This document shows positions 33,745 through 42,821 of a stretch of DNA of 49,267 nt, piece after piece; position 1 is the stretch's first letter; each line of letters begins with the position of its first letter. This DNA comes from UBA1081 sp045636025 (GTDB taxonomy: Bacteria; Bacillota; Clostridia; Oscillospirales; Acutalibacteraceae). The translations under genes and the position numbers were made by a program. Below the pieces are notes generated by a model. It did not search any database. It saw only the letters and a program-made list of their open reading frames with translations, and was not told where the DNA came from. The stretch spans positions 1 to 49,267 of the forward strand of contig JAZTWP010000096.1 of assembly GCA_045636025.1 (NCBI GenBank), read 5' to 3'.

Positions 33745-34563
33745 ATGATTAAAGATATTACACTCGGTCAGTATTTCCCCGGTGAATCATTTATTCACAA
33801 ACTTGACGCAAGAGCAAAGCTTGTTGCTGTCTTTGTTGCACTTGTGGAGATTTTCCTCTGTCAGAATTTCTATTCACTTGCATTGGTTGTACTTTTTGCA
33901 GTAATTTCCGTTGCTGTATCAAAAATCTCTTTCAAAGTTGTTTTCAAAGGCATGAAAATGATATATTTTATTGTTGTGCTTACATCAATTCTTCAGATTT
34001 TCTATAATAAAGAGGGTACAAATCTTCTTCCTGAAGAATGGCCTTTTGCGATAACAACAGGCGGTGTGTTTACTGCAATATTTATGGCAGTAAGAATAGT
34101 ATGTCTTATTCTTGTTAGCTCACTTCTTACTTATACAACTTCTCCTACGACGCTTACAGATGGTATTTCAAGACTTCTGTCACCTCTTAACAAGATAAAA
34201 ATTCCCGTTGATACTCTTGCTATGATGATGACAATTGCTTTGCGATTCATCCCCACTCTTATTGAAGAGATAGATAAGATTATGAATGCACAGAAAGCCA
34301 GAGGTGCTGACCTTGATTCAGGCTCTCTTGCTAAACGTGCAAAAGCTCTTATCCCCGTGTTTATTCCTCTGTTTGTCAACTCATTCAGAAGAGCATATGA
34401 ACTTGCTTTTGCGATGGAATGCAGATGCTATAACGGTAATGTCCGCAGAACAAGAATGAAACAGATGCATTTTACATGGCGTGATGCGATTGCTTTTCTG
34501 ATTATTATTGTTATGCTTGCAGGCATAATATTGCTCAATTACTTTTTCAAGGGTGTTATTTGA
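33745..34563 (+). CDS. ecfT: ECF transporter transmembrane protein EcfT
   Basis: A 272-residue membrane protein with about five or six hydrophobic segments. The cytoplasmic coupling helices carry the Ala-Arg-Gly signature NAQKARGAD near residue 190 and a second region around MECRCYNG. EcfT links the two ATPases to exchangeable substrate-binding S proteins. It starts two bases after ecfA2 and overlaps truA, an order (ecfA1-ecfA2-ecfT-truA) conserved in Firmicutes. Confidence 0.94.
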   Translation: MIKDITLGQYFPGESFIHKLDARAKLVAVFVALVEIFLCQNFYSLALVVLFAVISVAVSKISFKVVFKGMKMIYFIVVLTSILQIFYNKEGTNLLPEEWPFAITTGGVFTAIFMAVRIVCLILVSSLLTYTTSPTTLTDGISRLLSPLNKIKIPVDTLAMMMTIALRFIPTLIEEIDKIMNAQKARGADLDSGSLAKRAKALIPVFIPLFVNSFRRAYELAFAMECRCYNGNVRRTRMKQMHFTWRDAIAFLIIIVMLAGIILLNYFFKGVI

Positions 34564-35297
34564 TGCGAAATTTAAGACTCTGGCTTAAATATAACGGTAC
34601 AGCTTATCACGGCTGGCAGATTCAGGACAATGCAGATACTGTGCAAGGTCAGCTTGAAGCGGCTGTTGCAGAAATATTTTGTGAAAAAATTTCTGTAAAC
34701 GGTTGTTCACGTACTGATGCAGGTGTTCATGCAAATGAATTCTGTTGTAATTTCAGAACAGAAAAAGAGCTTTCCTGCGATACCGTTGTCAGAGCGCTTA
34801 ATGCAAAACTTCCTCTTGATATTGCAGTTTTCGGCTGTGAAGAAGTGCCTTTTGATTTTCACGCAAGGTTTGATACAAAATCAAAAGAGTATATTTATAA
34901 AATCTGGAATTCTGAACTCCGCAATCCGTTTCTTCTTGATACTGTTTTTCAATACAAATATAAGCTTGATGAAACAAAATTGAATAAAGCTGCCAAAGAT
35001 TTCATAGGTACATATGATTTCAAAGCTTTCTGTGCATCTGGCAGCAGTGTTCAGGATACTGTGAGAACAATTTTTGATGCATCTGTCACACGTGATGGCG
35101 ATATGATTGTTTTTAAGGTGGCTGGAGACGGATTCCTTTACAATATGGTCCGTATTATGGTAGGTACTCTTATTTATGTCAATGAGGGTAAAATCGGAGA
35201 AAATGAAATTAAAGAAATTATTCTCTCAGGTGACAGAGTGAGAGCGGGAAAAACCGTTTCACCTGAAGGGTTGTATCTTAATAAAGTTAATTATTAA
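34563..35297 (+). CDS. truA: tRNA pseudouridine synthase A
   Basis: A 244-residue TruA that makes pseudouridine at tRNA positions 38-40. The catalytic aspartate is Asp52 in CSRTDAGVHA, and YNGTAYHGWQIQ near the N-terminus and GDGFLYNMVRIMVG near the C-terminus are family signatures. ATG 34563 overlaps the ecfT stop by one base; the adjacent TTG 34560 is also possible. GGGTG lies upstream. Confidence 0.95.
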   Translation: MRNLRLWLKYNGTAYHGWQIQDNADTVQGQLEAAVAEIFCEKISVNGCSRTDAGVHANEFCCNFRTEKELSCDTVVRALNAKLPLDIAVFGCEEVPFDFHARFDTKSKEYIYKIWNSELRNPFLLDTVFQYKYKLDETKLNKAAKDFIGTYDFKAFCASGSSVQDTVRTIFDASVTRDGDMIVFKVAGDGFLYNMVRIMVGTLIYVNEGKIGENEIKEIILSGDRVRAGKTVSPEGLYLNKVNY

Positions 35298-35310
35298 GGC
35301 GGTGAACAAG

Positions 35311-36585
35311 TTGGATAAAGATAATGAAATAAATCATCAGAATAATGAGGAGACAGGCGTTATTATTGAATTGCCTGTTGAAGCTAAGGCTGAAAGCAAA
35401 GCTGCAACGATCAGAAGACCTGTGGGCAAAGCAAGACTTTCAGGTTTTGCTTACGGAATAATAGTTATTCTTCTTCTCATGGTCGTATATGTTATTGCTG
35501 ATATTTCTTCAGGCGGTTTCATATATACAGCAAACGGCAGATTTCAGTCTTCATTTGCATCAGAAAAATCAGCAGATTTTGATGTAGATATCAATGCTCT
35601 TAAAGTCTATGCCTTTGACAGATACGATGACGGGGTTATGCTTCTTACTGAAAACGGAGTATCGTTCATTGATAAAAACGGAAAGCCTGTTTCTGGTCAG
35701 CAACTTGTTTACAGTACACCTTCGTGTGAAGCAAACGGCAGCAATTTTGCTTTTTTTGACAGAGGTAATCAGTCATACACTCTTATGAAAAACAATTCTG
35801 TAAAGAGTCAGAAGAAGATTGACAACAAAATCATTGATTTTGCCGTAAGTCAGAAAAATAATTATGCAGTTGTTGTCCGTGATAATACAAAATCTGTTCT
35901 TCTTGGTTATGATTCACGAGATGAAGTAATTTATCAGTGGGACTGTCCCAAAGGATACATTACTGATGTCACAATAAATAACAGCGGCAGCAAAGTTGTT
36001 GCATCTGTGCTGAATTCCGTCAACGCAGCGCTTTCTTCAAAGGTGTATATTCTCGATTTTGAGTATGATACAGCTTATGCGGAATTTGAATATGCAGGAG
36101 AAACAGTGCTTGGTACTAAATTTCTGTCAGATAAGAAAATTCTTGTTCTCACAGATAAGAATATTTACAGAATAAATGCAAAAGGTCAGGAAATTATTTA
36201 TTCTTATGGAGCAAGTAATATTGCATATTCATCTTTCAGTGATAAATATGCCGCAGTTGTTACAAAAGACTACACACATGAAGACAGTTATATTCTTACA
36301 GTAATCAGCAACAGCGGAAAGATAAAATATACAGTAAATCTTACTGGTAAAGTATGCGGACTGTCAGTTAGTGATAAAAGCACAGCTGTTCTGTATGACG
36401 ATAAAACAGAAACATATTCAGTTAACGGCAAACTTGTAGGCAGTATTACTGGGCTTAAACATTTTGAAGGTATAGTAATCAATAAAAACTTCATTTATGT
36501 GCTCGGTACTGATTCTGTAAAACGCATTCCTGCATACGGAATGAATGCATACGAAACAGTCATTCCCGAAAATGAGACTGTGTAA
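35311..36585 (+). CDS. DUF5711-like membrane-anchored beta-propeller protein
   Basis: About 424 residues. A disordered acidic N-terminus (residues 1-45) is followed by one transmembrane segment (about 47-68) and a large extracytoplasmic domain of repeated beta units (for example DRYDDGVMLLTENGVSFIDKNGK and VYILDFEYDTAYAEFEY) that look like a WD/PQQ-type propeller. It resembles the DUF5711 family found beside cvpA in Clostridia. Function is unknown; a surface-sensing or scaffold role is only a guess. AAGGCGGTG favours TTG 35311, with GTG 35302 as an alternative. cvpA follows 14 bases later. Confidence 0.75.
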   Translation: MDKDNEINHQNNEETGVIIELPVEAKAESKAATIRRPVGKARLSGFAYGIIVILLLMVVYVIADISSGGFIYTANGRFQSSFASEKSADFDVDINALKVYAFDRYDDGVMLLTENGVSFIDKNGKPVSGQQLVYSTPSCEANGSNFAFFDRGNQSYTLMKNNSVKSQKKIDNKIIDFAVSQKNNYAVVVRDNTKSVLLGYDSRDEVIYQWDCPKGYITDVTINNSGSKVVASVLNSVNAALSSKVYILDFEYDTAYAEFEYAGETVLGTKFLSDKKILVLTDKNIYRINAKGQEIIYSYGASNIAYSSFSDKYAAVVTKDYTHEDSYILTVISNSGKIKYTVNLTGKVCGLSVSDKSTAVLYDDKTETYSVNGKLVGSITGLKHFEGIVINKNFIYVLGTDSVKRIPAYGMNAYETVIPENETV

Positions 36586-36599
36586 CAGGGGTGTGAATA

Positions 36600-37277
36600 A
36601 TGAATATTTTTGACATTCTTCTGGTAGCTGTTTTAGCTCTGATAGTTTTTATATCATACAAAAGAGGTTTTATTCTTACTGTTTTTGACCTTGTTTCAGG
36701 TGTTGTTGCCTGTTTCCTTGCAAAAATGATTTCTCCGTCTGTTTCTTTATTTATATATAACAACGGAGTGAGAAAAATCGTTCTCGATTTCCTTCAGCAG
36801 AAATTTGAAGATGCCGAAACTTCTCTTGCTCTTACAATGAGTGACATTACTTCTTCATTCGGTTTCCTTCCTGAAAATGTGTTGAATTATGCTGAGTCTT
36901 CGGGACTTCTTGATTTTGACTCATTATCAGAAAACATAATTTCAGGCATCACAACAGTAGATATGCTTGAGTCTGAAATCGTAGGCCCTGCAGTTGTTTC
37001 AGTACTTAATCTTATATGTTTCAGCATAATCTCATTCATATTACTTATTGTGCTGAGAATTGCAGCAGTATTTGTATCAAAACTTATAACTGTTACAAAG
37101 CTCGGTGAAAAACTCAATTCAGGCCTTGGTGCTTTTTTCGGACTTCTCAAAGGTGTTGTTTATGTGTTTATTATTGCAATAGTTCTGACTGTTGCGGCAT
37201 ATTTCTCTGAAACTATTGCAGAATATGCATCTTTGTCTTATGTATGTACCTTTGCAAAAAATCTTCTAGGATTATAA
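36600..37277 (+). CDS. CvpA family membrane protein
   Basis: A 225-residue protein with four hydrophobic segments. The first pair starts MNIFDILLVAVLALIVFISYKRGF, the usual CvpA signature, and the second pair ends with LGAFFGLLKGVVYVFIIAIVLTV. Between them is a roughly 70-residue extracytoplasmic loop. CvpA was named for colicin V production but in several bacteria affects envelope integrity. Its place between the propeller protein and pgsA supports an envelope role. Confidence 0.87.
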   Translation: MNIFDILLVAVLALIVFISYKRGFILTVFDLVSGVVACFLAKMISPSVSLFIYNNGVRKIVLDFLQQKFEDAETSLALTMSDITSSFGFLPENVLNYAESSGLLDFDSLSENIISGITTVDMLESEIVGPAVVSVLNLICFSIISFILLIVLRIAAVFVSKLITVTKLGEKLNSGLGAFFGLLKGVVYVFIIAIVLTVAAYFSETIAEYASLSYVCTFAKNLLGL

Positions 37278-37289
37278 AGGAGAAGAAAA

Positions 37290-37925
37290 ATGAAAGAAAA
37301 ACTTGCTTATTATTTTGAAAACTGGAAAACAATTCCTAATCTTATTTCATTTATAAGAATTATTCTTATTCCCGTATTTGCAGTGCTTTTTTATCAGGGA
37401 CATACAGTTGCAGCTGTTACAATCCTTGCACTCTCAGGTCTTTCTGATCTTGTAGACGGTAAAATTGCAAGAAAACTCAATCAGGTAAGCAATCTCGGTA
37501 AAATGCTAGACCCTATTGCAGATAAACTTACTGTTTTTGCAATTGCAATTATTCTTTTCCTTAAATTCAATCAGGCAACAAATGAGACTCTCAACGCTTT
37601 TTCATGGGTATTTCTTCTTTTTATTGCAAAAGATATAATAATGCTCGGTTTTGGCTTATTTATGATTCTCAACGGAATGCATCCCTCTGCGGCTGAAATT
37701 TACGGTAAACTTGCAACAGTTGCATTTTATGTTATAATGGTTGTTATTATGGCTTTCGGGCCTGAAGTCGGAGCTCTCAGGGAATTATTTGTTCTTCCCG
37801 ATACTGTTATGATGGTACTTGTTGTTGTCTCTGTGGTTTTTACATTCCTTGCATTCTTTAGTTACATACCCGACGTTGTAAGACAGTGTATCAAACGCTT
37901 TGGTTGGGATAAAAAAGATAAATAA
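37290..37925 (+). CDS. pgsA: CDP-diacylglycerol-glycerol-3-phosphate 3-phosphatidyltransferase
   Basis: A 211-residue integral membrane enzyme making phosphatidylglycerol phosphate, the precursor of phosphatidylglycerol. The CDP-alcohol phosphotransferase motif is complete: D53, D56-G57, A60-R61, G70, D74 and D78 (LSDLVDGKIARKLNQ followed by GKMLDPIAD). Several hydrophobic segments follow. GGAGAAG lies before ATG 37290. The next gene, 28 bases later, has a domain related to the phosphatidylglycerol-modifying part of MprF. Confidence 0.95.
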   Translation: MKEKLAYYFENWKTIPNLISFIRIILIPVFAVLFYQGHTVAAVTILALSGLSDLVDGKIARKLNQVSNLGKMLDPIADKLTVFAIAIILFLKFNQATNETLNAFSWVFLLFIAKDIIMLGFGLFMILNGMHPSAAEIYGKLATVAFYVIMVVIMAFGPEVGALRELFVLPDTVMMVLVVVSVVFTFLAFFSYIPDVVRQCIKRFGWDKKDK

Positions 37926-37953
37926 ACTTTATTTATACGGAAGGTTAATTTGA

Positions 37954-39696
37954 ATGTTGAATTTCAGAAAAGTTGAACTGAAAGATAAAGAACGCATATC
38001 AGACTGCTTTGCAAAAGGTAATACCGACGGTGCATGTTACTGTTTCGGAAGTCTTTTTTGCTGGGGTGAAGAGTATTCAACCGAAATCGCTTTTGAAGAC
38101 GGTTTTCTCCTTATGCGCTCAACAGGCAGAAACAGATTATCTTTTGCATATCCGTCAGGTGAAGGCGATATAAAGAAGATAATTGAAATGCTTATGCTTG
38201 AATCAAAAAATGCTGGTCAGCCTTTCAGAATGCATCAGGTGCTTGAGGCTAATAAGCAGGAACTTGAAGAACTTTTTCCTGATATATTTGAATTTACCTA
38301 TAACAGAGATGTTTCTGAATATGTATATTCAGTTGAAAATATGGCAGAATTACCCGGTAAAAAATTCCACGGCAAAAAAGGTCACGTGAATGCTTTTTTC
38401 AGAAAGCATTCAGATGTTTCCTGTGACCCTATAACAGACGATAATATACATCTTTGTCTTGAAATTGCAAAAAGCTGGCTGTCAGGTAAAGATGATGAAG
38501 ATAAAGACCTGCTTAAAGAGTTGAATGCTATAAAAAAAGCTGTGGCACATTTCAAAGAGCTTGGTTATGACGGAGCTATTCTTTATGCAGACGGTTTACC
38601 TGTTGCTTTCACAATGGGTGAAAAATTAAAAAATAACACATTCTGTACACATTTTGAAAAAACCATTCCCGAGTACAGAGATGCTTTTCCAGTTATCAAT
38701 AACGGTTTTACAAAGCTTATGCTTTTGTCATACGACTATGTAAACAGAGAAGAGGATATGGGCTCTGAAGGTCTGAGAAAAGCAAAACTTTCATATTACC
38801 CGGAGTTTTTATTGAATAAATATAATGTTAGTCTGAAAAATGATCCTATGAGAAAATATTACGCAGATAAAAAAGATGCAGAAGAGCTTTCAGCTTTATG
38901 GACAACAGTATTTGGTGATGAAAGTGAATATCCTGAATTTTTCCTGAATAATGCAGTTTCCGAATCTGACATATATACCGCAAGGGAAGACGGTAAGATT
39001 GTTTCGGCATTTTATCTTGTCGATTGCGCATTAGTATTGCGTAATAAAAAATATAAAGGTAAATATCTTTATGCTGCTGCAACATTACCCGAATACAGAA
39101 ATAAGGGAATAATGGGAAAAATGATTAAAGAAGTCAGTGAAGAGCTTAAAAATAGTAATACTGATTTCATTTGTCTTTATCCTGCAGAAAAATCACTTTA
39201 TGCTTATTATGAAAAATTTGGCTTTGTAAGTGATATCTCAGAGCGTATATATAAAATGAAAAAAGAAGAAATTGCCGTTTATTCTTCATCAAGATATTTT
39301 AACGGCAACATTTCATACATTAATATAAGAGAGAATATTTCGTCTGAATCTTTTGTTGAATTCGGTGGAGGATATCTCGATTATGCAAGATTCTGCGCTA
39401 AAAAATCAGGAATTGAAATCTGTGCAAAGTTTGATGATGAAGACAACGTTTTTGTTGTAGGCTATCTGAAAAATGATAAATTCTTTGTAAATGAATCGAT
39501 TTCAGAAAACGGCAATTACACGCATATTCTTAATGTTCTGTCAGATATGAATGTTAATGAAATCATTCTTAAAACACCTGCATGTATTGAGCTTGATTCC
39601 ATTGAAAACAAAAAGACAGATTCAGGTATGATTCTGTATCTGAATGAAAATATTCAGCGTGTGTCCGATATATATCTTGGACAACCTTGTATGTAG
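37954..39696 (+). CDS. DUF2156 domain fused to GNAT acetyltransferase
   Basis: A 580-residue cytoplasmic fusion. Residues about 1-295 are a DUF2156 domain, the GNAT-like fold related to the catalytic half of aminoacyl-phosphatidylglycerol synthases (MprF). Residues about 300-465 are a standard GNAT domain with the acetyl-CoA loop PEYRNKGIMGKM and the conserved YYEKFGF. Residues about 470-580 are a short extra domain. No membrane segment is visible. AAGG lies nine bases before ATG 37954. It follows pgsA and precedes a DJ-1 family gene and mltG. A lipid- or amino-group-modifying role is plausible; the substrate is unknown. Confidence 0.82.
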   Translation: MLNFRKVELKDKERISDCFAKGNTDGACYCFGSLFCWGEEYSTEIAFEDGFLLMRSTGRNRLSFAYPSGEGDIKKIIEMLMLESKNAGQPFRMHQVLEANKQELEELFPDIFEFTYNRDVSEYVYSVENMAELPGKKFHGKKGHVNAFFRKHSDVSCDPITDDNIHLCLEIAKSWLSGKDDEDKDLLKELNAIKKAVAHFKELGYDGAILYADGLPVAFTMGEKLKNNTFCTHFEKTIPEYRDAFPVINNGFTKLMLLSYDYVNREEDMGSEGLRKAKLSYYPEFLLNKYNVSLKNDPMRKYYADKKDAEELSALWTTVFGDESEYPEFFLNNAVSESDIYTAREDGKIVSAFYLVDCALVLRNKKYKGKYLYAAATLPEYRNKGIMGKMIKEVSEELKNSNTDFICLYPAEKSLYAYYEKFGFVSDISERIYKMKKEEIAVYSSSRYFNGNISYINIRENISSESFVEFGGGYLDYARFCAKKSGIEICAKFDDEDNVFVVGYLKNDKFFVNESISENGNYTHILNVLSDMNVNEIILKTPACIELDSIENKKTDSGMILYLNENIQRVSDIYLGQPCM

Positions 39697-39709
39697 AGAG
39701 GAGATAATT

Positions 39710-40255
39710 ATGGTATACGCATTTTTTGCAAATGGTTTTGAGGAAGTGGAGGCTATTACTCCTGTTGATTATCTCAGAAGAGCCGGTATTGATGTTGTCA
39801 CCGTAGGTGTAGGTAATAAAACGGTTTTTGGTGCTCATAACATCAGTATAAACTGTGATGTTGAAGATTCAGCCCTTGATTCATTTGATAATGTTGACGG
39901 AATCATTCTTCCCGGAGGTATGCCCGGAACATTGAATCTTGAAAATAATGATACTGTTCAGGCATATATTAATTTCTGTGCCGAAAATAACAGAATGATT
40001 GCAGCTATTTGTGCAGCCCCATCGATTCTCGGACATAAGAATCTGCTTGACGGCAGGGAAGCTGTTTGTTTTCCCGGTTTTGAAAAAGACCTCGGAAATG
40101 CTGTGCTTTCTGATAAATTTGCAGTTTCTGATGGTAATATAATTACAGCAAAAGGTGCAGGTTCTGCAAGTGAATTTGCATTTGAGATAATTGCATATCT
40201 GTGCAGCCGTGAAGTTTCTGACAATGTGAGAAATACGGTTCAGACTTGTTATTAA
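39710..40255 (+). CDS. DJ-1/PfpI family protein
   Basis: A 181-residue protein of the DJ-1 superfamily. The reactive cysteine is Cys101 in AAICAAPSILG, the partner glutamate lies in GFEEVEAITP (residues 9-18), and LPGGMPG is the family loop. Members include deglycase or chaperone-like and thiamine-related (ThiJ/YajL) proteins; the activity of this one is unsettled. GAGAGGAG precedes ATG 39710. The open frame upstream to 39644 lies inside the previous gene and is not used. Confidence 0.92.
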   Translation: MVYAFFANGFEEVEAITPVDYLRRAGIDVVTVGVGNKTVFGAHNISINCDVEDSALDSFDNVDGIILPGGMPGTLNLENNDTVQAYINFCAENNRMIAAICAAPSILGHKNLLDGREAVCFPGFEKDLGNAVLSDKFAVSDGNIITAKGAGSASEFAFEIIAYLCSREVSDNVRNTVQTCY

Positions 40256-40276
40256 TTAAGAAAGGATTGGATGATC

Positions 40277-41500
40277 ATGAGCGATCCTAACAGAATTACA
40301 AACGATTACACAAAGCCAAAAACAGGCTCCAAGGAAAATGAGAAGCGTCCTTCAAGAGCTCCCAATACAATTGAAAAGCCGAAGAAACCGTCTGTAGATG
40401 CAGTAAAGCGTCAGAAGATGAAAAAGGCTAGACGCAAGATGTATTTCAGAAATATCAGAAATGTTACTCTCATTATGATTGTAGTAGTTGGAATTTCAGC
40501 ATTCCTTGCATCTGTTGCAATTTCCTGCGTTAATGACCTTCTTGTTGTTAATATCAAATCAGAAGAGAACATTCCGGTTTCGGTTGAAATAAGAGACGGT
40601 ATGACAACAAATGATGTTGTTGATGCACTTGCAGAAGCAGGAGCTATAAAAAATGCCTGGTTCTGCAAATTTGCGGCAACGTTCATAGGATATTCCGATG
40701 AAGGATATATTCCCAGAACATACAGCTTTTTACCGTCTATGGGTCTTGAAAATATGCTCAATGAGATAAAAAACCTGAATTCTTCAACAGCTCAGACTGT
40801 TAAAATCACATTTCCCGAAGGTTATACTGCAGATCAGATTTTTGCACTACTTGAAGAAAATAATGTATGTACAAGAGCTAAACTTATTGAAACAATGCGT
40901 ACGACTGATTTCTCTGCAGATTTTGAATTCCTCAAGTCTATGGCTGATACTCAGAACAGATATATGCTTCTTGAAGGTTATCTCTATCCGGACACTTATG
41001 AATTCTATGTAGGTGAAGGTGCAGAAAGTGTTATTAAAAAGTTCCTTAATAACTTTGACAGAAAATGGACAGATGATTATGCTGTAAAAGCTCAGCAGAA
41101 GCGTATGACAGTTGATCAGATAATCAAGCTTGCATCAATTGTTGAAAAGGAATCTGTAGGTGCAGATATGTCTGTAGTAGGTTCAATTCTCTTTAACCGT
41201 ATTGAAGCTAATATGCGTCTTGAATGCGACTCAACAAGTATCTATCTTGATTCTAACCTGTCAGGTCTTACAGAAACTGAAATTGCAGTATATAACACAT
41301 ATTATGACACTTATCAGTGTATGTCGTTACCTGTAGGCGCCATCTGCAATCCCGGTGATGATGCTATCTCAGCTGTTCTTAATGCGCCTGATACGGATTA
41401 TTATTACTTTATTCATGACAGTAATAATATCTTCCGTCCTGCAAAATCTCTTTCAGAGCAGAATTATAATATTTCCACTTACGGTGTTGCACAATCTTGA
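40277..41500 (+). CDS. mltG: Endolytic transglycosylase MltG (YceG-like)
   Basis: About 407 residues. A basic cytoplasmic tail (1-58) is followed by one transmembrane segment (about 59-83), a LysM-like region and the YceG catalytic domain. The catalytic glutamate is the first Glu of LASIVEKES, and FPEGYTADQIFALLEENNV and YLYPDTYEFYVGEGAE are family motifs. MltG cuts nascent glycan strands and sets their length. ATG 40277 lies ten bases after AGGA; ATG 40271 is possible but closer. Its last bases hold the -35 of the next promoter. Confidence 0.92.
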   Translation: MSDPNRITNDYTKPKTGSKENEKRPSRAPNTIEKPKKPSVDAVKRQKMKKARRKMYFRNIRNVTLIMIVVVGISAFLASVAISCVNDLLVVNIKSEENIPVSVEIRDGMTTNDVVDALAEAGAIKNAWFCKFAATFIGYSDEGYIPRTYSFLPSMGLENMLNEIKNLNSSTAQTVKITFPEGYTADQIFALLEENNVCTRAKLIETMRTTDFSADFEFLKSMADTQNRYMLLEGYLYPDTYEFYVGEGAESVIKKFLNNFDRKWTDDYAVKAQQKRMTVDQIIKLASIVEKESVGADMSVVGSILFNRIEANMRLECDSTSIYLDSNLSGLTETEIAVYNTYYDTYQCMSLPVGAICNPGDDAISAVLNAPDTDYYYFIHDSNNIFRPAKSLSEQNYNISTYGVAQS

Positions 41501-41524
41501 CAAAATAATTATTTGTGATATAAT
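41497..41524 (+). promoter_or_regulatory. Strong promoter for the secreted EEP gene
   Basis: Perfect TTGACA (41497-41502), a 16-base spacer and perfect TATAAT (41519-41524) with an upstream TGA giving an extended -10 (TGATATAAT). The -35 overlaps the mltG stop codon. It is the strongest-looking promoter in the window. Confidence 0.85.
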
Positions 41525-41566
41525 TATTATATGAAAATTTTACTTTTTACAAAAGGGTGAAAAATT

Positions 41567-42733
41567 ATGCAGAAAATGAAAAAACTTTTATGTGTTGTTC
41601 TTGCTGTTATGATGATTGTTTCATGTATGGGCATTGCAGTTTCAGCAGAAGAATCACTTGTCGGCACAAAGGGTACATTTGATATTATCAACATCAATAT
41701 TGCAGGCCTTCCTATTCCTTCATCTGAAACAGAGGATGGCAGAGATGCTCTTCTTGATAATCTTGAAATGGCAGGCATACTCAATAAAATGGGTTATGAT
41801 ATCATCACTGTTCAGGAAGATTTCAACTATGACCTCTATTTCAGACCTATTCTCACCAACTATGATAATGTAACAGATTCAAACGGAAATGTTACAGAAC
41901 GACATCAGACAGTTCATTCAGGCGGTGTGCCCCTCGGTGACGGTCTTAATACTTTCTCAACTTTCGTTCAGTACAACGAAATCAGAAAGACATGGGAAGA
42001 ATCTGCAGGCGTTCTTGATGACGGTTCAGATGCTCTCACAAATAAGGGACTTCTTGTTACAACAGTAGAACTTGAAGATGGTTACTATCTTGATATCTAC
42101 AACATTCACGCCGATGCATACGGCGGAGCAGCTTCAATCAAAGCAAAGGCCGCTCAGTTCAAGCAGCTTGCTGAGTATGTGAAGAAACATTCAGTTTTTG
42201 ATGAAAAGACTCTCACATATGATCACGCAGTTATTATTACAGGTGACTTCAACCAGAGTATCTGCTGGGAAGAAGATGACAATGCTAAGCTTATTAAAAA
42301 CCTTATTGAAGCTTGCCATCTCAACGATGCATGGGCAGTTCAGACAATTGCAGAAATTACTGAGAATCCTGAAAACTATGATGCATATTATCAGTATGCA
42401 AACGAAACAGATCTTACATATGACCAGACACAGTCTACATACGACTCTGTAGAGAGAATTATGTTCGCAGACGGTAACGGTCTTGACCTTACTCTTGATG
42501 TCTTCAGCTACATTCAGATTATCGGTGCTGACAATGAGCCTCTTTCAGACCACTGTGCAGCTGCAGGTGTGTTCAATTATGAAATTGTAGAAAAAGTTCA
42601 GGATACAGGCACAAATCACGATAAAGAAACTGTTAAGCAGGAAAAGGGAATGCTTTTCAGATTCTTTGATTATATTGCAAGTATCTTCCGTGCAATCGGA
42701 CTTCTTTTCCAGGATTGGGCAAACTGGATGTAA
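41567..42733 (+). CDS. Secreted endonuclease/exonuclease/phosphatase-fold protein, sphingomyelinase-like
   Basis: A 388-residue exported protein. Residues 1-27 are a signal peptide ending AVSAEE; IVSC at residues 17-20 also loosely resembles a lipobox. The rest is an EEP/DNase I-like domain with N44 (ININIAG), E84 (ITVQED), H181 and D183 (YNIHADAYGG), D227 and N229 (ITGDFNQS), and D328-H329 (LSDHCAA), a complete metal-dependent active site. The layout is closer to neutral sphingomyelinase C than to DNase, but nuclease activity cannot be excluded. Residues 362-388 form a hydrophobic, aromatic tail that may touch membranes. AAAGGGTGA and a very strong promoter precede it. Confidence 0.82.
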   Translation: MQKMKKLLCVVLAVMMIVSCMGIAVSAEESLVGTKGTFDIININIAGLPIPSSETEDGRDALLDNLEMAGILNKMGYDIITVQEDFNYDLYFRPILTNYDNVTDSNGNVTERHQTVHSGGVPLGDGLNTFSTFVQYNEIRKTWEESAGVLDDGSDALTNKGLLVTTVELEDGYYLDIYNIHADAYGGAASIKAKAAQFKQLAEYVKKHSVFDEKTLTYDHAVIITGDFNQSICWEEDDNAKLIKNLIEACHLNDAWAVQTIAEITENPENYDAYYQYANETDLTYDQTQSTYDSVERIMFADGNGLDLTLDVFSYIQIIGADNEPLSDHCAAAGVFNYEIVEKVQDTGTNHDKETVKQEKGMLFRFFDYIASIFRAIGLLFQDWANWM

Positions 42734-42734
42734 G

Positions 42735-42756
42735 ATATATATATATATATATATAT
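42735..42756. repeat. (AT)11 dinucleotide repeat
   Basis: Twenty-two bases of perfect AT alternation directly after the EEP gene stop codon. It is self-complementary and prone to slippage. Confidence 0.95.
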
Positions 42757-42787
42757 CGATTTATTGAAATGTAAATAAAATGTTAAC

Positions 42788-42821
42788 GGTTCCGATTGTC
42801 TGTTGATAATCGGAATCTTTT
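42788..42821 (+). terminator. Terminator after the EEP gene, overlapping the next promoter
   Basis: A 10-bp stem GGTTCCGATT/AATCGGAATC (42788-42797 with 42808-42817, one G-U pair), ten-base loop, followed by TTTTAT. Confidence 0.8.

Noticed and set aside
42735..42756. AT tract considered as a replication origin unwinding element
   Set aside because: No DnaA boxes or origin genes are nearby; it is a simple dinucleotide repeat after a stop codon.
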